Source of the DNA: Haemophilus pittmaniae
Lineage (GTDB): Bacteria; Pseudomonadota; Gammaproteobacteria; Enterobacterales; Pasteurellaceae
Direction of reading: 5' to 3'
DNA: 64,000 bases
NCBI RefSeq assembly: GCF_900186995.1
Contig: NZ_LT906463.1
Location: 682,001-746,000, forward strand
The translations under genes were made by a program, and so were the position numbers. Below are positions 18,615 through 26,011 of the stretch, piece by piece (positions within the stretch are counted from its first letter, which is position 1; each line of letters opens with the position of its first letter). Under the pieces are notes generated by a model. The model searched no databases. It had not been told where the DNA came from and saw nothing but the letters and a program-made list of their open reading frames with translations.

Positions 18615-19065
18615 GAATTTAATTTTAACCGTAGGCAATTCCATGATGGGAGATGATGGAGCCGGTCCTTATTTGTATCAGTTGCTTACGGAGAACCCAT
18701 TGTCGGATTGGGAAGTGATTGATGGTGGTTCTGCTCCAGAAAATGTGGCGCATCAAATTCGTCAATTAAGGCCTAAGCGATTATTGATTGTGGATGCAGC
18801 GGACATGGAATTGCCTCCAGGAAAAATTCGGATCATTGATAAAGATGCTATTGCCGAGTTATTTTTTGTCAGTACTCACAATATGCCATTAAATTTTTTG
18901 ATTGAGCAATTAGAAGAAGATATTGCGGAGATTGTGTTTGTTGGTATCCAGCCGGATTTAGTTTCTTTTGGCTTTCCTATGACAGAAACTGTTCGTGACT
19001 CGGTGCAGTTTCTGTATGATTTTTTACGTGAAGGTCGAACATTAGATGAAATTCCGCCGCTATAA
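18604..19065 (+). CDS. hycI: Hydrogenase maturation protease HycI
   Basis: 153 residues, GTG start inside the end of hyfJ. Aspartyl-type endopeptidase (M52) with the metal-sensing residues in GNSMMGDDGAGP and DAADMELPPG and the conserved THNMPLNFL. It cleaves the C-terminal tail of the nickel-loaded large subunit HyfG. Very close to E. coli HycI through the first ~130 residues. Last gene of the operon; its TAA stop also provides the first bases of repeat copy 3. hycI is at the end of the hyc operon in E. coli; here it serves the hyf operon. Confidence 0.94.
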   Translation: MTTENLILTVGNSMMGDDGAGPYLYQLLTENPLSDWEVIDGGSAPENVAHQIRQLRPKRLLIVDAADMELPPGKIRIIDKDAIAELFFVSTHNMPLNFLIEQLEEDIAEIVFVGIQPDLVSFGFPMTETVRDSVQFLYDFLREGRTLDEIPPL

Positions 19066-19140
19066 ACGCCCCCTTAGAGAAAAAAGTTTTTGCTAAAACA
19101 AGGTGTAAGTCATTGATTTTATTGGTATTGATTTAAAAAT
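19065..19140 (+). repeat. Dispersed ~75-bp intergenic repeat, copy 3
   Basis: Begins AACGCCCCC in the hycI stop codon; core TAAGTCATTGATTTTATT at 19106-19123, followed by GGTATTGATTTAAAA. Same placement as copies 1 and 5. Confidence 0.85.
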
Positions 19141-19189
19141 CGAAATTCCAAATAGGATTCTGCAACCAATAGCAAATTCATTTGTCAAA

Positions 19190-19222
19190 AGGCCGCTTAC
19201 TCGCAAGGTAGGCGGCCTTTTT
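19190..19222 (+). terminator. Intrinsic terminator of the hyf operon
   Basis: AGGCCGC/GCGGCCT stem (19190-19196 with 19212-19218) with an inner TAC/GTA pairing and a run of T. It lies after hycI and before mscS. Confidence 0.8.
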
Positions 19223-19269
19223 GATGGCGGTAGCAGACCGCAGGTTTATGATTTTATAGAGGAAAGACA

Positions 19270-20187
19270 ATGTCGGCAGAAAATACCTCAGCTACCGCTG
19301 AGCAAATTGATGTGCAAGCCAGTGCGGCAAAAGTAATGGATACCGTGAGCAATATGACCTTTGATTCAATGCTTCACGATTGGTTGATTCCTTATGGTTC
19401 CAAAGTGTTATTAGCAATAGTGATTTTTGTGGTCGGTAAAGCTTTAGCACGAGTAATTAGTAAATTATTGGGTAAGGCAGCGTTAGCTTCGACCAAAGAC
19501 GAAATGTTGCAAAGTTTCGTAAAATCCATCAGCTATTTTTTATTATTATTAATTGTAGTGATTGCGGCATTATCGCAATTAGGCATTAATACGAGCTCTT
19601 TGGTGGCATTGATTGGTGCAGCGGGATTGGCTATTGGTTTATCTTTACAAAACTCTTTGCAAAACTTTGCTGCCGGAGTCATGTTGTTGATTTTCAAACC
19701 CTTCCGCAAGGGGGACTTAATTGAAACCGGTGGACAAACCGGCACAGTAGAGGAAATGGGACTCTTGGTATTGGAATTACGTACTGGTGATAACAAAACG
19801 GTATTAATTCCTAATGGCAAGGTATTCTCTGACAGTATTGTGAATTATTCTGCCAATGAATTACGTCGTATTGATTTCACCTTTGATGTTTCTTATGAAT
19901 CCAACTTGAAAGAAGCGAAGGACATTATCACGCGTATTTTGGCTGAAAATAGTTTGGTTTTAAAAGAGCCTCAAGCGGTAGTTGCCGTGGGCGCATTGGC
20001 GGCCAGTAGCGTGCAATTAATAGTACGCCCTTGGGTGAAAACCGGCGACTACTGGGCCGCTTATTGGGGGATCACCGAAAGTGTGAAAACTGAGTTTGAT
20101 AAGGCCGGAATCGAGATTCCATATAATCAAATGAGCTTACATATTGCAGAAAATCAGGCAGAAAAATTAACACATAAAGCCTCTTAA
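19270..20187 (+). CDS. mscS: Small-conductance mechanosensitive channel MscS
   Basis: 305 residues (E. coli MscS 286). Three membrane segments in the first ~140 residues. The pore helix is rich in Gly/Ala (LVALIGAAGLAIGLSLQNSLQNFAAGVML), then a PFRKGDLIE beta-domain start and a C-terminal cytoplasmic domain. The channel opens on membrane tension and protects against hypo-osmotic shock. The ~20-residue longer N-terminus is Ala/Ser/Gln-rich and polar. AGAGGAAAG precedes the ATG. It is bounded by terminators on both sides, so it is probably monocistronic despite lying between hydrogenase and formate dehydrogenase genes. Confidence 0.93.
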   Translation: MSAENTSATAEQIDVQASAAKVMDTVSNMTFDSMLHDWLIPYGSKVLLAIVIFVVGKALARVISKLLGKAALASTKDEMLQSFVKSISYFLLLLIVVIAALSQLGINTSSLVALIGAAGLAIGLSLQNSLQNFAAGVMLLIFKPFRKGDLIETGGQTGTVEEMGLLVLELRTGDNKTVLIPNGKVFSDSIVNYSANELRRIDFTFDVSYESNLKEAKDIITRILAENSLVLKEPQAVVAVGALAASSVQLIVRPWVKTGDYWAAYWGITESVKTEFDKAGIEIPYNQMSLHIAENQAEKLTHKAS

Positions 20188-20207
20188 CCGAGCACTTTAT
20201 TGATAAG

Positions 20208-20237
20208 CGGCCACATTTTAGGATGTGGCCGTTTTTT
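20208..20237 (+). terminator. Intrinsic terminator after mscS
   Basis: CGGCCACAT/ATGTGGCCG stem with a 6-nt loop and six T (20232-20237). Confidence 0.9.
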
Positions 20238-20369
20238 ATCTGGTTAAAACCTGTCCTATATCAATAAATCCTTATATTTTGTACGTTCTTCTACCTCAAA
20301 GAGAGTATCATTAAACGCGGAATAGATAGGTTATCTTTCTGCTATTTCTAAAAAATAAGGATATTCGTT

Positions 20370-22529
20370 ATGGCAATTAAGAAAGTGATTACTGTATGTC
20401 CGTATTGTGCCTCCGGTTGTAAAATCAACCTTTTGGTTGAAAACAACAAGATAGTGGGAGCGGAAGGTGCACACGGCAAAACCAATGAAGGCGAGCTTTG
20501 CCTGAAAGGGTACTATGGTTGGGACTTCGTCCACGATACTAAAATTCTAACCCCGCGTTTAACGCAACCGATGATTCGTTATGAACGTGGTGGTCCATTC
20601 ACTCCGGTAAGTTGGGATGAAGCGATTTCTTACTCAGCTCGCCGTCTCCAAGAAATTCGCGAAAAATACGGCAATGAATCCATTATGGTAACGGGTTCTT
20701 CCCGTGGGCCGGGCAATGAAGTGAATTTCGTGATGCAAAAATTTGCCCGTGCGGTGTTAGGTAACAACAATATTGACTGTTGTGCTCGTGTGTGACATGG
20801 CCCATCTGTAGCAGGTCTGCTCAAATCAGTGGGTAATGGCGCAATGTCAAACTCCATCGTGGAGATTGAAGATACTAAATGCGTATTTATTTTTGGCTAT
20901 AACGCATCAACTTCGCACCCAATAGTGGCGCGTCGGATTAACCATGCGAAGGCCAAAGGGGCTAAAATTATTGTTTGTGATCCACGTAAAATCGAAACTG
21001 CCCGCATTGCGGACATTTATGCGCCGTTGGCTAACGGCTCTAACGTAGCATTTTTGAATGCTATGATGAATGTGATTTTGGAAGAAGGTTTACAGGATCA
21101 AAAATTTATTGATGAACACACCGAAAACTTTGATGCGTTCTATGAAACCGTGAAGGCTTATACTCCGGAATCTACCCAACATATCACCGGTATCGAGCCG
21201 GAGATGTTGCGTGAAATTGCCCGGGCATATGCTAAAGCGGAAACAGCAACAATTCTTTGGGGGATGGGCGTATGTCAATTCCGCCAAGGGGTGGAAACCG
21301 TTCGTGCATTAGCCAGTTTAGCAATGTTGACAGGCAACTTAGGTAAACCGAATGTTGGTGTAAATCCAGTACGTGGTCAAAACAACGTACAGGGTGCTTG
21401 CGATATGGGGGCATTATTTAACACCTTACCGGGCTACCAAAGTTTTGCAGATCCGGAAATTAATGCAAAATTTGCTAAAGCTTGGGGGGTTCCGTCAATC
21501 CCAACCAAACCGGGTGTTCCGTTAAGTGAGGTACCGCATGCGGTGGCAGAAGGTAAACTAAAAGCCTTCTACATCATGGGTGAGGATACCTTGCAAACTG
21601 AACCGGATTTGAACGCGATGAAACAAACTTTCAAGGATTTGGAATTTATCATTGTTCAAGATATTTTTATGACGCAAACCGCTGCAGAAGCAGATGTGAT
21701 TTTGCCGGCCACCTCCTGTGCTGAACATGAAGGGGTGTACAGTGCGGCCGACCGTGGTTTCCAACGTTTCTATAAAGCCGTTGAACCTACGGGCGATGTC
21801 AAGGATGACTGGGAAATTATTAGCCTGATGGCGCAAGCCTTGGGTTATCCAATGCATTACAACAATACCAAAGAAATTTGGGATGAACTTCGTGAGTTAT
21901 GTCCGATTTATAAAGGGGCAACTTATGAAAAAATGGAAGGGCTTGGATATATTCAATGGCCTTGTACCGATGAAGGTCCGGAAGATCAAGGCACCCAATA
22001 TCTTTATAAGGGACAAGTGTTTGACCGACCAAATGGTAAAGCGGAATTTTTCGCTTGCGATTGGGAACCACCGATGGAAGAAGTTTCCGAAGAATTCCCA
22101 TTGGTTCTTTCTACCGTTCGTGAAGTGGGACATTATTCCTGCCGTTCAATGACTGGTAACTGCCGAGCTCTGGCAGCCCTTGCAGATGAGCCTGGATTCG
22201 TCCAAATGAACGATGAAGACGCCAAAGCATTGGGCATTAAAAACAATGAGTTGGTGTGGATTGCGTCCTCACGTGGTAAAGTCATTTCCCGCGCTGATGT
22301 AAGTCCGCGCACTAACAAAGGGGCTTGTTATATGACCTACCAATGGTGGATCGGTAAATGTAATGAACTTACCGCTGAGCATTTGAATCCGGGATCGAGA
22401 ACACCAGAATACAAATATAGTGCGGTTCGCATTGAAAAAATCGACGACCAACGTTGGGCAGAAAATTATGTTGTTACTGAGTATGCTAAACTCAAGTCCC
22501 GCCTCAAAAACACGGCTCTTGCCGCGTAA
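20370..22529 (+). CDS. fdhF: Formate dehydrogenase H, selenocysteine-containing (in-frame TGA at 20793-20795)
   Basis: 719 residues when the TGA at 20793-20795 is read as selenocysteine (residue 142; E. coli FdhF has 715 residues with Sec at 140). The context CARV-Sec-HGPSVAG is exactly that of E. coli FdhF, and translation continues in the same frame for 577 codons, so this is not a nonsense mutation. The N-terminus holds the [4Fe-4S] motif CPYCASGCK, followed by the molybdopterin-binding domains. The enzyme oxidises formate to CO2 and feeds electrons to the hydrogenase via HyfA. Automatic callers would split it into two genes (20370-20795 and 20829-22529). selA, selB and selC must exist elsewhere. 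AAGGATATTCGTT precedes the ATG. Confidence 0.97.
20796..20827 (+). promoter_or_regulatory. Bacterial SECIS hairpin of fdhF
   Basis: GCAGGTCTGC at 20811-20820 gives the apical stem GCA/TGC with loop GGTC, exactly 15 nt after the TGA codon, the same spacing and loop as in E. coli fdhF. An extra A-T pair, a bulged T and G-C/T-A pairs extend it (TGTA...TCA). SelB binds this loop to insert selenocysteine. Confidence 0.85.
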
Positions 22530-22543
22530 TACATCAATAAAAG

Positions 22544-22571
22544 AAAATGACCGCAGATGCGGTCATTTTTT
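22544..22571. terminator. Bidirectional terminator between fdhF and the ybjX-like gene
   Basis: AAAATGACCGCA/TGCGGTCATTTT, 12-bp perfect stem with a 2-nt gap, A-run on one side and T-run on the other. It serves fdhF (+) and overlaps the stop codon of the convergent gene. Confidence 0.85.
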
Positions 22572-23442
22572 ATGTATCTTGTTGAGCCAGTATTTGTGCC
22601 ATTCGTTCGGCAAACTCATCTAACATGGCATAACGTTTACGGTACATTGAACGTTTCTTACTTGGAATATCGTCCAAATTGCGTGAGCTTTGTAACGGTA
22701 GTTGCCAATAATCGGCAAGTTGGCCACCGGATTCAGCAAAAATAGCATCGTAGTCCACCACATAACGTTTACTTTGTACCAAACGGGATTTATTTTGGTA
22801 TTTTTGTGGAATACCAAATAACCGTTGATAGCCCAGAATTCCGGTAAGCATTTTCATCACTTCTACCATCAAATATGCCGGGCGTAGCCCATGGCAGGAT
22901 TTGGTTAGCTGCTTAACTAATTCCTTCGAACCATCAAAATTCGGCCCTTGCACCACGGCAATTAATAAGGCATCTGCTAATTTTCCAAAGGTTAATAAAT
23001 AGATCAATTGGTTATCGGGTTTATAGCGCAACTCCAATGCCCAATAACCTTCCATAGGTTGATATTCATTAATATTTAGCAAAATCTCAAAATCTTCGAT
23101 TATTTCACCGAAATTTAATGGCTGTTGCCATAGAGGAGGATTTAAATGCGCTAATTTTTGAGGCAAAAAAAGTAAATTATCACAGATAGCCTCAAAACGT
23201 TGGCGGGTATTAAAACGTTTATCTAAGAAACGATGCACCAACGGATAACCGTAATTCACCCGTCGATTTAGCAAGGCGGCAAGAAAGTCATATTGATTGA
23301 TAAATTGTTCGAATTTTTTAATCGTGCCGAGATGCAAGCATGAGCGTAATTGATAACGCAGACGTTTTAAAGCATAGGATTTTTTCCCTTGGTCGGGATA
23401 AATTTGCTGCGCATCAATCCAGTGGTACTGTTGTTTATTCAT
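22570..23442 (-). CDS. VirK/YbjX family (DUF535) protein
   Basis: 290 residues. Matches the DUF535 pattern: a middle part with EDFEILLNINEYQPMEGYWALELRY, then LIYLLTFGKLAD, VVQGPNFDG, the conserved TKSCHGLRPAYLMVE and GIPQKYQ blocks. Family members (VirK, YbjX) are linked to outer-membrane stress and antimicrobial-peptide resistance in enterics, but no biochemical activity is settled. I chose the ATG at 23442 (MNKQQYHW), which has AAGGAAT upstream; a longer frame to 23487 lacks a ribosome site. It is divergent from engB. Confidence 0.8.
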   Translation of the reverse strand: MNKQQYHWIDAQQIYPDQGKKSYALKRLRYQLRSCLHLGTIKKFEQFINQYDFLAALLNRRVNYGYPLVHRFLDKRFNTRQRFEAICDNLLFLPQKLAHLNPPLWQQPLNFGEIIEDFEILLNINEYQPMEGYWALELRYKPDNQLIYLLTFGKLADALLIAVVQGPNFDGSKELVKQLTKSCHGLRPAYLMVEVMKMLTGILGYQRLFGIPQKYQNKSRLVQSKRYVVDYDAIFAESGGQLADYWQLPLQSSRNLDDIPSKKRSMYRKRYAMLDEFAERMAQILAQQDT

Positions 23443-23534
23443 GGTTATTCCTTCAAAAAGCGCGGCATTTTCGCATAATTTCGGCAAATTTGCTATTTGT
23501 GGTATGCTAGTCGCCCACTTGCAAGGAAATTCTT

Positions 23535-24152
23535 ATGTCCGAGAAAAAACTCAATTACCATAAAACCCATTTTTTAACTAGCGCTCCTAATATTCGTGCG
23601 ATTCCTGCCGATGAAGGTATCGAAATTGCCTTTGCCGGACGTTCTAATGCTGGAAAATCTACCGCATTGAATGCCTTAACTAATCAAAAAAACCTCGCCC
23701 GTACATCAAAAACACCGGGACGTACCCAGTTAATTAATTTATTTGAAGTGGAAAACGGCTGCAAATTGGTGGATTTACCGGGGTACGGTTATGCGGCCGT
23801 GCCGGAGCAAATGAAAATTCAATGGCAGAAATCCTTGGGTGAATATTTACAACATCGTCAATGTTTGGCCGGATTGGTCGTATTGATGGATATCCGCCAC
23901 CCATTAAAGGATCTTGATCAACAAATGATTGATTGGGCAGTTTCTGCTGAATTGCCGGTGTTATTGTTGTTGACCAAGGCCGACAAATTGAGCCAAAGCG
24001 CACGTTCTAAACAGGTCAAAATGGTACGGGAAGCGATTTTACCGTTTCAAGGTGATATTCAGGTCGAAGCCTTTTCTGCTCAAAGTAAACTAGGCATCGA
24101 TAAATTGGCCGGCAAATTGGATGGCTGGTTCGCACCACTTATTCCTGATTAA
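23535..24152 (+). CDS. engB: Ribosome-biogenesis GTPase EngB (YsxC/YihA)
   Basis: 205 residues, single TRAFAC GTPase domain. G1 is GRSNAGKST (35-43), G3 DLPGYG and G4 TKAD. EngB is essential in many bacteria and helps late assembly of the 50S subunit. GCAAGGAAA precedes the ATG. It is followed by a CRP-S-like site and a terminator, so it ends its own transcript before comM. Confidence 0.95.
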   Translation: MSEKKLNYHKTHFLTSAPNIRAIPADEGIEIAFAGRSNAGKSTALNALTNQKNLARTSKTPGRTQLINLFEVENGCKLVDLPGYGYAAVPEQMKIQWQKSLGEYLQHRQCLAGLVVLMDIRHPLKDLDQQMIDWAVSAELPVLLLLTKADKLSQSARSKQVKMVREAILPFQGDIQVEAFSAQSKLGIDKLAGKLDGWFAPLIPD

Positions 24153-24174
24153 TGCCTTCACCACTGACGAAATT

Positions 24175-24190
24175 TGCGTTAAAGATCGCA
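24175..24190 (+). promoter_or_regulatory. Putative CRP-S (Sxy-dependent competence) site for comM
   Basis: TGCGT-TAAAGA-TCGCA, flanked by T and A runs, matches the competence-type CRP-S site TGCGA-N6-TCGCA with one mismatch. A TATATT at 24230-24235 could be the -10 element, placing the site near -62. In H. influenzae comM belongs to the CRP-S regulon. The terminator at 24196-24230 falls between the site and this -10, upstream of the presumed start. Confidence 0.6.
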
Positions 24191-24195
24191 AAAAT

Positions 24196-24230
24196 ACCGC
24201 GTAATCCCAACGGATTGCGCGGTTTTTTTT
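24196..24230 (+). terminator. Intrinsic terminator after engB
   Basis: ACCGCG-t-AATCC, 4-nt loop, GGATT-g-CGCGGT, then eight T. Confidence 0.85.
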
Positions 24231-24254
24231 ATATTGCCGTTAATTTATCGATTT

Positions 24255-24327
24255 TTATACCACCTCTAATAAAATCAATGACTTAGCCTCTATTTTGGAG
24301 AAAACGTTGGAAAACGATAGTGCGTTT
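24255..24327 (-). repeat. Dispersed ~75-bp intergenic repeat, copy 4
   Basis: Minus-strand copy upstream of comM; core AATAAAATCAATGACTTA at 24268-24285, AACGC end at 24322-24327. Resembles copy 2. With copy 5 it brackets comM in inverted orientation. Confidence 0.75.
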
Positions 24328-24365
24328 GGGCGGGTGATTGAATTCACGGAAAATAAGGATGTTTC

Positions 24366-25892
24366 ATGTCATTAGCAATTGTGTATAGTCGCGCGTCGAT
24401 GGGAGTACAGGCTCCTTTAGTTACTATTGAAGTACATTTAAGTAACGGCAAGCCTTGCTTTACTTTGGTCGGTTTGCCGGAGAAAACCGTGAAAGAGGCG
24501 CAGGATCGGGTGCGTAGTGCTTTGTTGAATGCCCAGTTTAAATATCCCGCCAAGCGCATTACGGTGAATCTTGCGCCGGCGGATTTACCAAAGGAAGGCG
24601 GGCGTTTTGATTTGCCCTTAGCGATAGGGATGTTGGTGGCAATGGAACATATTCCTGCGCAGCGCCTGCAAGCCTTTGAGTTATTGGGTGAGTTGGCGTT
24701 AACCGGTGAATTGCGAGGAGTACATGGGGTGATTCCGGCAATTTTGGCCGCGCAAAAGGCTCGTCGAATTGCCATTGTAGCGGCACAGAATGCTAATGAG
24801 GCAGCTTTGGTAGCGAATGCCAATTGTGTGATTGCTCGTAATTTGCTGGAGGTCGTGCAGTTTCTCAATCAGCAAATTGAGTTGCCAAATGCAGCGGATT
24901 TTCAACAGCAGAGCACTCAGACATTGCCATCCTATAGTTTGGATTTGACGGATATTATCGGTCAACAACACGCCAAACGAGCACTTACGATTGCCGCTGC
25001 AGGGCAACACAATTTGCTCTTTTTAGGACCTCCCGGCACCGGAAAAACCATGTTGGCTAGCCGTCTTACCACAATATTACCGGAAATGAGTGATCAAGAA
25101 GCCATTGAAACGGCCTCTGTAACCAGTTTGGTGCAAAACGAACTGAATCTACATAATTGGAAACAACGCCCATTTCGAGCCCCCCATCATAGCGCGTCAA
25201 TACCGGCCTTAGTGGGAGGAGGCTCTATTCCCAAGCCGGGAGAAATTTCCTTGGCGCATAACGGCGTGTTGTTTTTGGATGAGTTGCCGGAGTTTGAGCG
25301 CAAGGTGTTAGACGCGTTACGTCAGCCGTTGGAAAGCGGTGAAATTGTGATTTCCCGTGCCAATGCGAAGATTTGTTTCCCCGCCCGTTTTCAGTTGATT
25401 GCAGCGATGAACCCTAGCCCAACCGGTCATTATAGCGGAGTACACAATCGTACTTCACCACAGCAAATGATGCGTTATTTAAATCGTTTATCGGGGCCAT
25501 TTTTGGATCGCTTTGATTTGTCTATCGAAGTACCTTTGTTACCGCAGGGCAGTTTGCAACAAAATGTCGATCGCGGCGCTGATAGCGCAACGGTACGTCG
25601 GCAGATTCTACAGGTACGGGAAATGCAATTGGCTCGGGCCGGAAAAATTAACGCTTACTTGAGCGGTAAGGAAATTGAACGGGACTGCAAGCTCACGCTG
25701 GAAGATGCCTTGTTCTTGGAAAAAGCCCTGAATAAATTAGGTTTGTCGGTGCGTGCCTACCATCGTATTCTCAAGGTCGCGCGCACTATTGCCGATTTGC
25801 AGCAGGAGGCGCAAATTAATCGCACTCACTTAGCCGAAGCCCTTGGTTATCGCGCAATGGATCGCTTATTGCAAAAATTATCCGCGCTTTAA
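24366..25892 (+). CDS. comM: Competence protein ComM (YifB family AAA+ ATPase)
   Basis: 508 residues. N-terminal Lon-protease-like domain (about 1-170), Mg-chelatase-type AAA+ core with Walker A GPPGTGKTML (about 220-229) and Walker B GVLFLDELPEF (about 300), and a C-terminal Mg-chelatase domain. ComM is a hexameric helicase that extends heteroduplex during natural transformation, acting after DNA entry. Its CRP-S-like site supports control with the competence regulon. The stop codon is shared with repeat copy 5. Confidence 0.95.
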   Translation: MSLAIVYSRASMGVQAPLVTIEVHLSNGKPCFTLVGLPEKTVKEAQDRVRSALLNAQFKYPAKRITVNLAPADLPKEGGRFDLPLAIGMLVAMEHIPAQRLQAFELLGELALTGELRGVHGVIPAILAAQKARRIAIVAAQNANEAALVANANCVIARNLLEVVQFLNQQIELPNAADFQQQSTQTLPSYSLDLTDIIGQQHAKRALTIAAAGQHNLLFLGPPGTGKTMLASRLTTILPEMSDQEAIETASVTSLVQNELNLHNWKQRPFRAPHHSASIPALVGGGSIPKPGEISLAHNGVLFLDELPEFERKVLDALRQPLESGEIVISRANAKICFPARFQLIAAMNPSPTGHYSGVHNRTSPQQMMRYLNRLSGPFLDRFDLSIEVPLLPQGSLQQNVDRGADSATVRRQILQVREMQLARAGKINAYLSGKEIERDCKLTLEDALFLEKALNKLGLSVRAYHRILKVARTIADLQQEAQINRTHLAEALGYRAMDRLLQKLSAL

Positions 25893-25965
25893 ACGCCCCT
25901 TACAAAATCAGAGTTTTGCTATAAATAACGCATAAGTCATTGATTTTATTGATATTGAAATTAAA
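25892..25965 (+). repeat. Dispersed ~75-bp intergenic repeat, copy 5
   Basis: Begins AACGCCCCT inside the comM TAA stop; core TAAGTCATTGATTTTATT at 25933-25950. It runs into the comM/carB terminator. Confidence 0.85.
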
Positions 25966-25998
25966 ACGCCGTCAAGGGTTATTGACGGCGTTAATTTT
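25965..25998. terminator. Bidirectional terminator between comM and carB
   Basis: AACGCCGTCAA/TTGACGGCGTT, 11-bp perfect stem with a 6-nt loop; T-rich on the right for comM and A-rich on the left for carB on the other strand. Confidence 0.85.
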
Positions 25999-26011
25999 TT
26001 AAACGATGGAA

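Noticed and set aside
20238..20369. FNR or sigma-54 promoter for fdhF
   Set aside because: Only a half-site-like ATCAA and no TGGCAC-N5-TTGCA element; not strong enough to list.
20370..20795. Apparent truncated formate dehydrogenase fragment followed by a separate gene at 20829
   Set aside because: The stop is the selenocysteine TGA; the frame continues to 22529 with the exact FdhF context and SECIS.
24344..24868. 174-residue antisense frame within comM
   Set aside because: Lies opposite the conserved N-terminal domain of ComM and shows no independent features.
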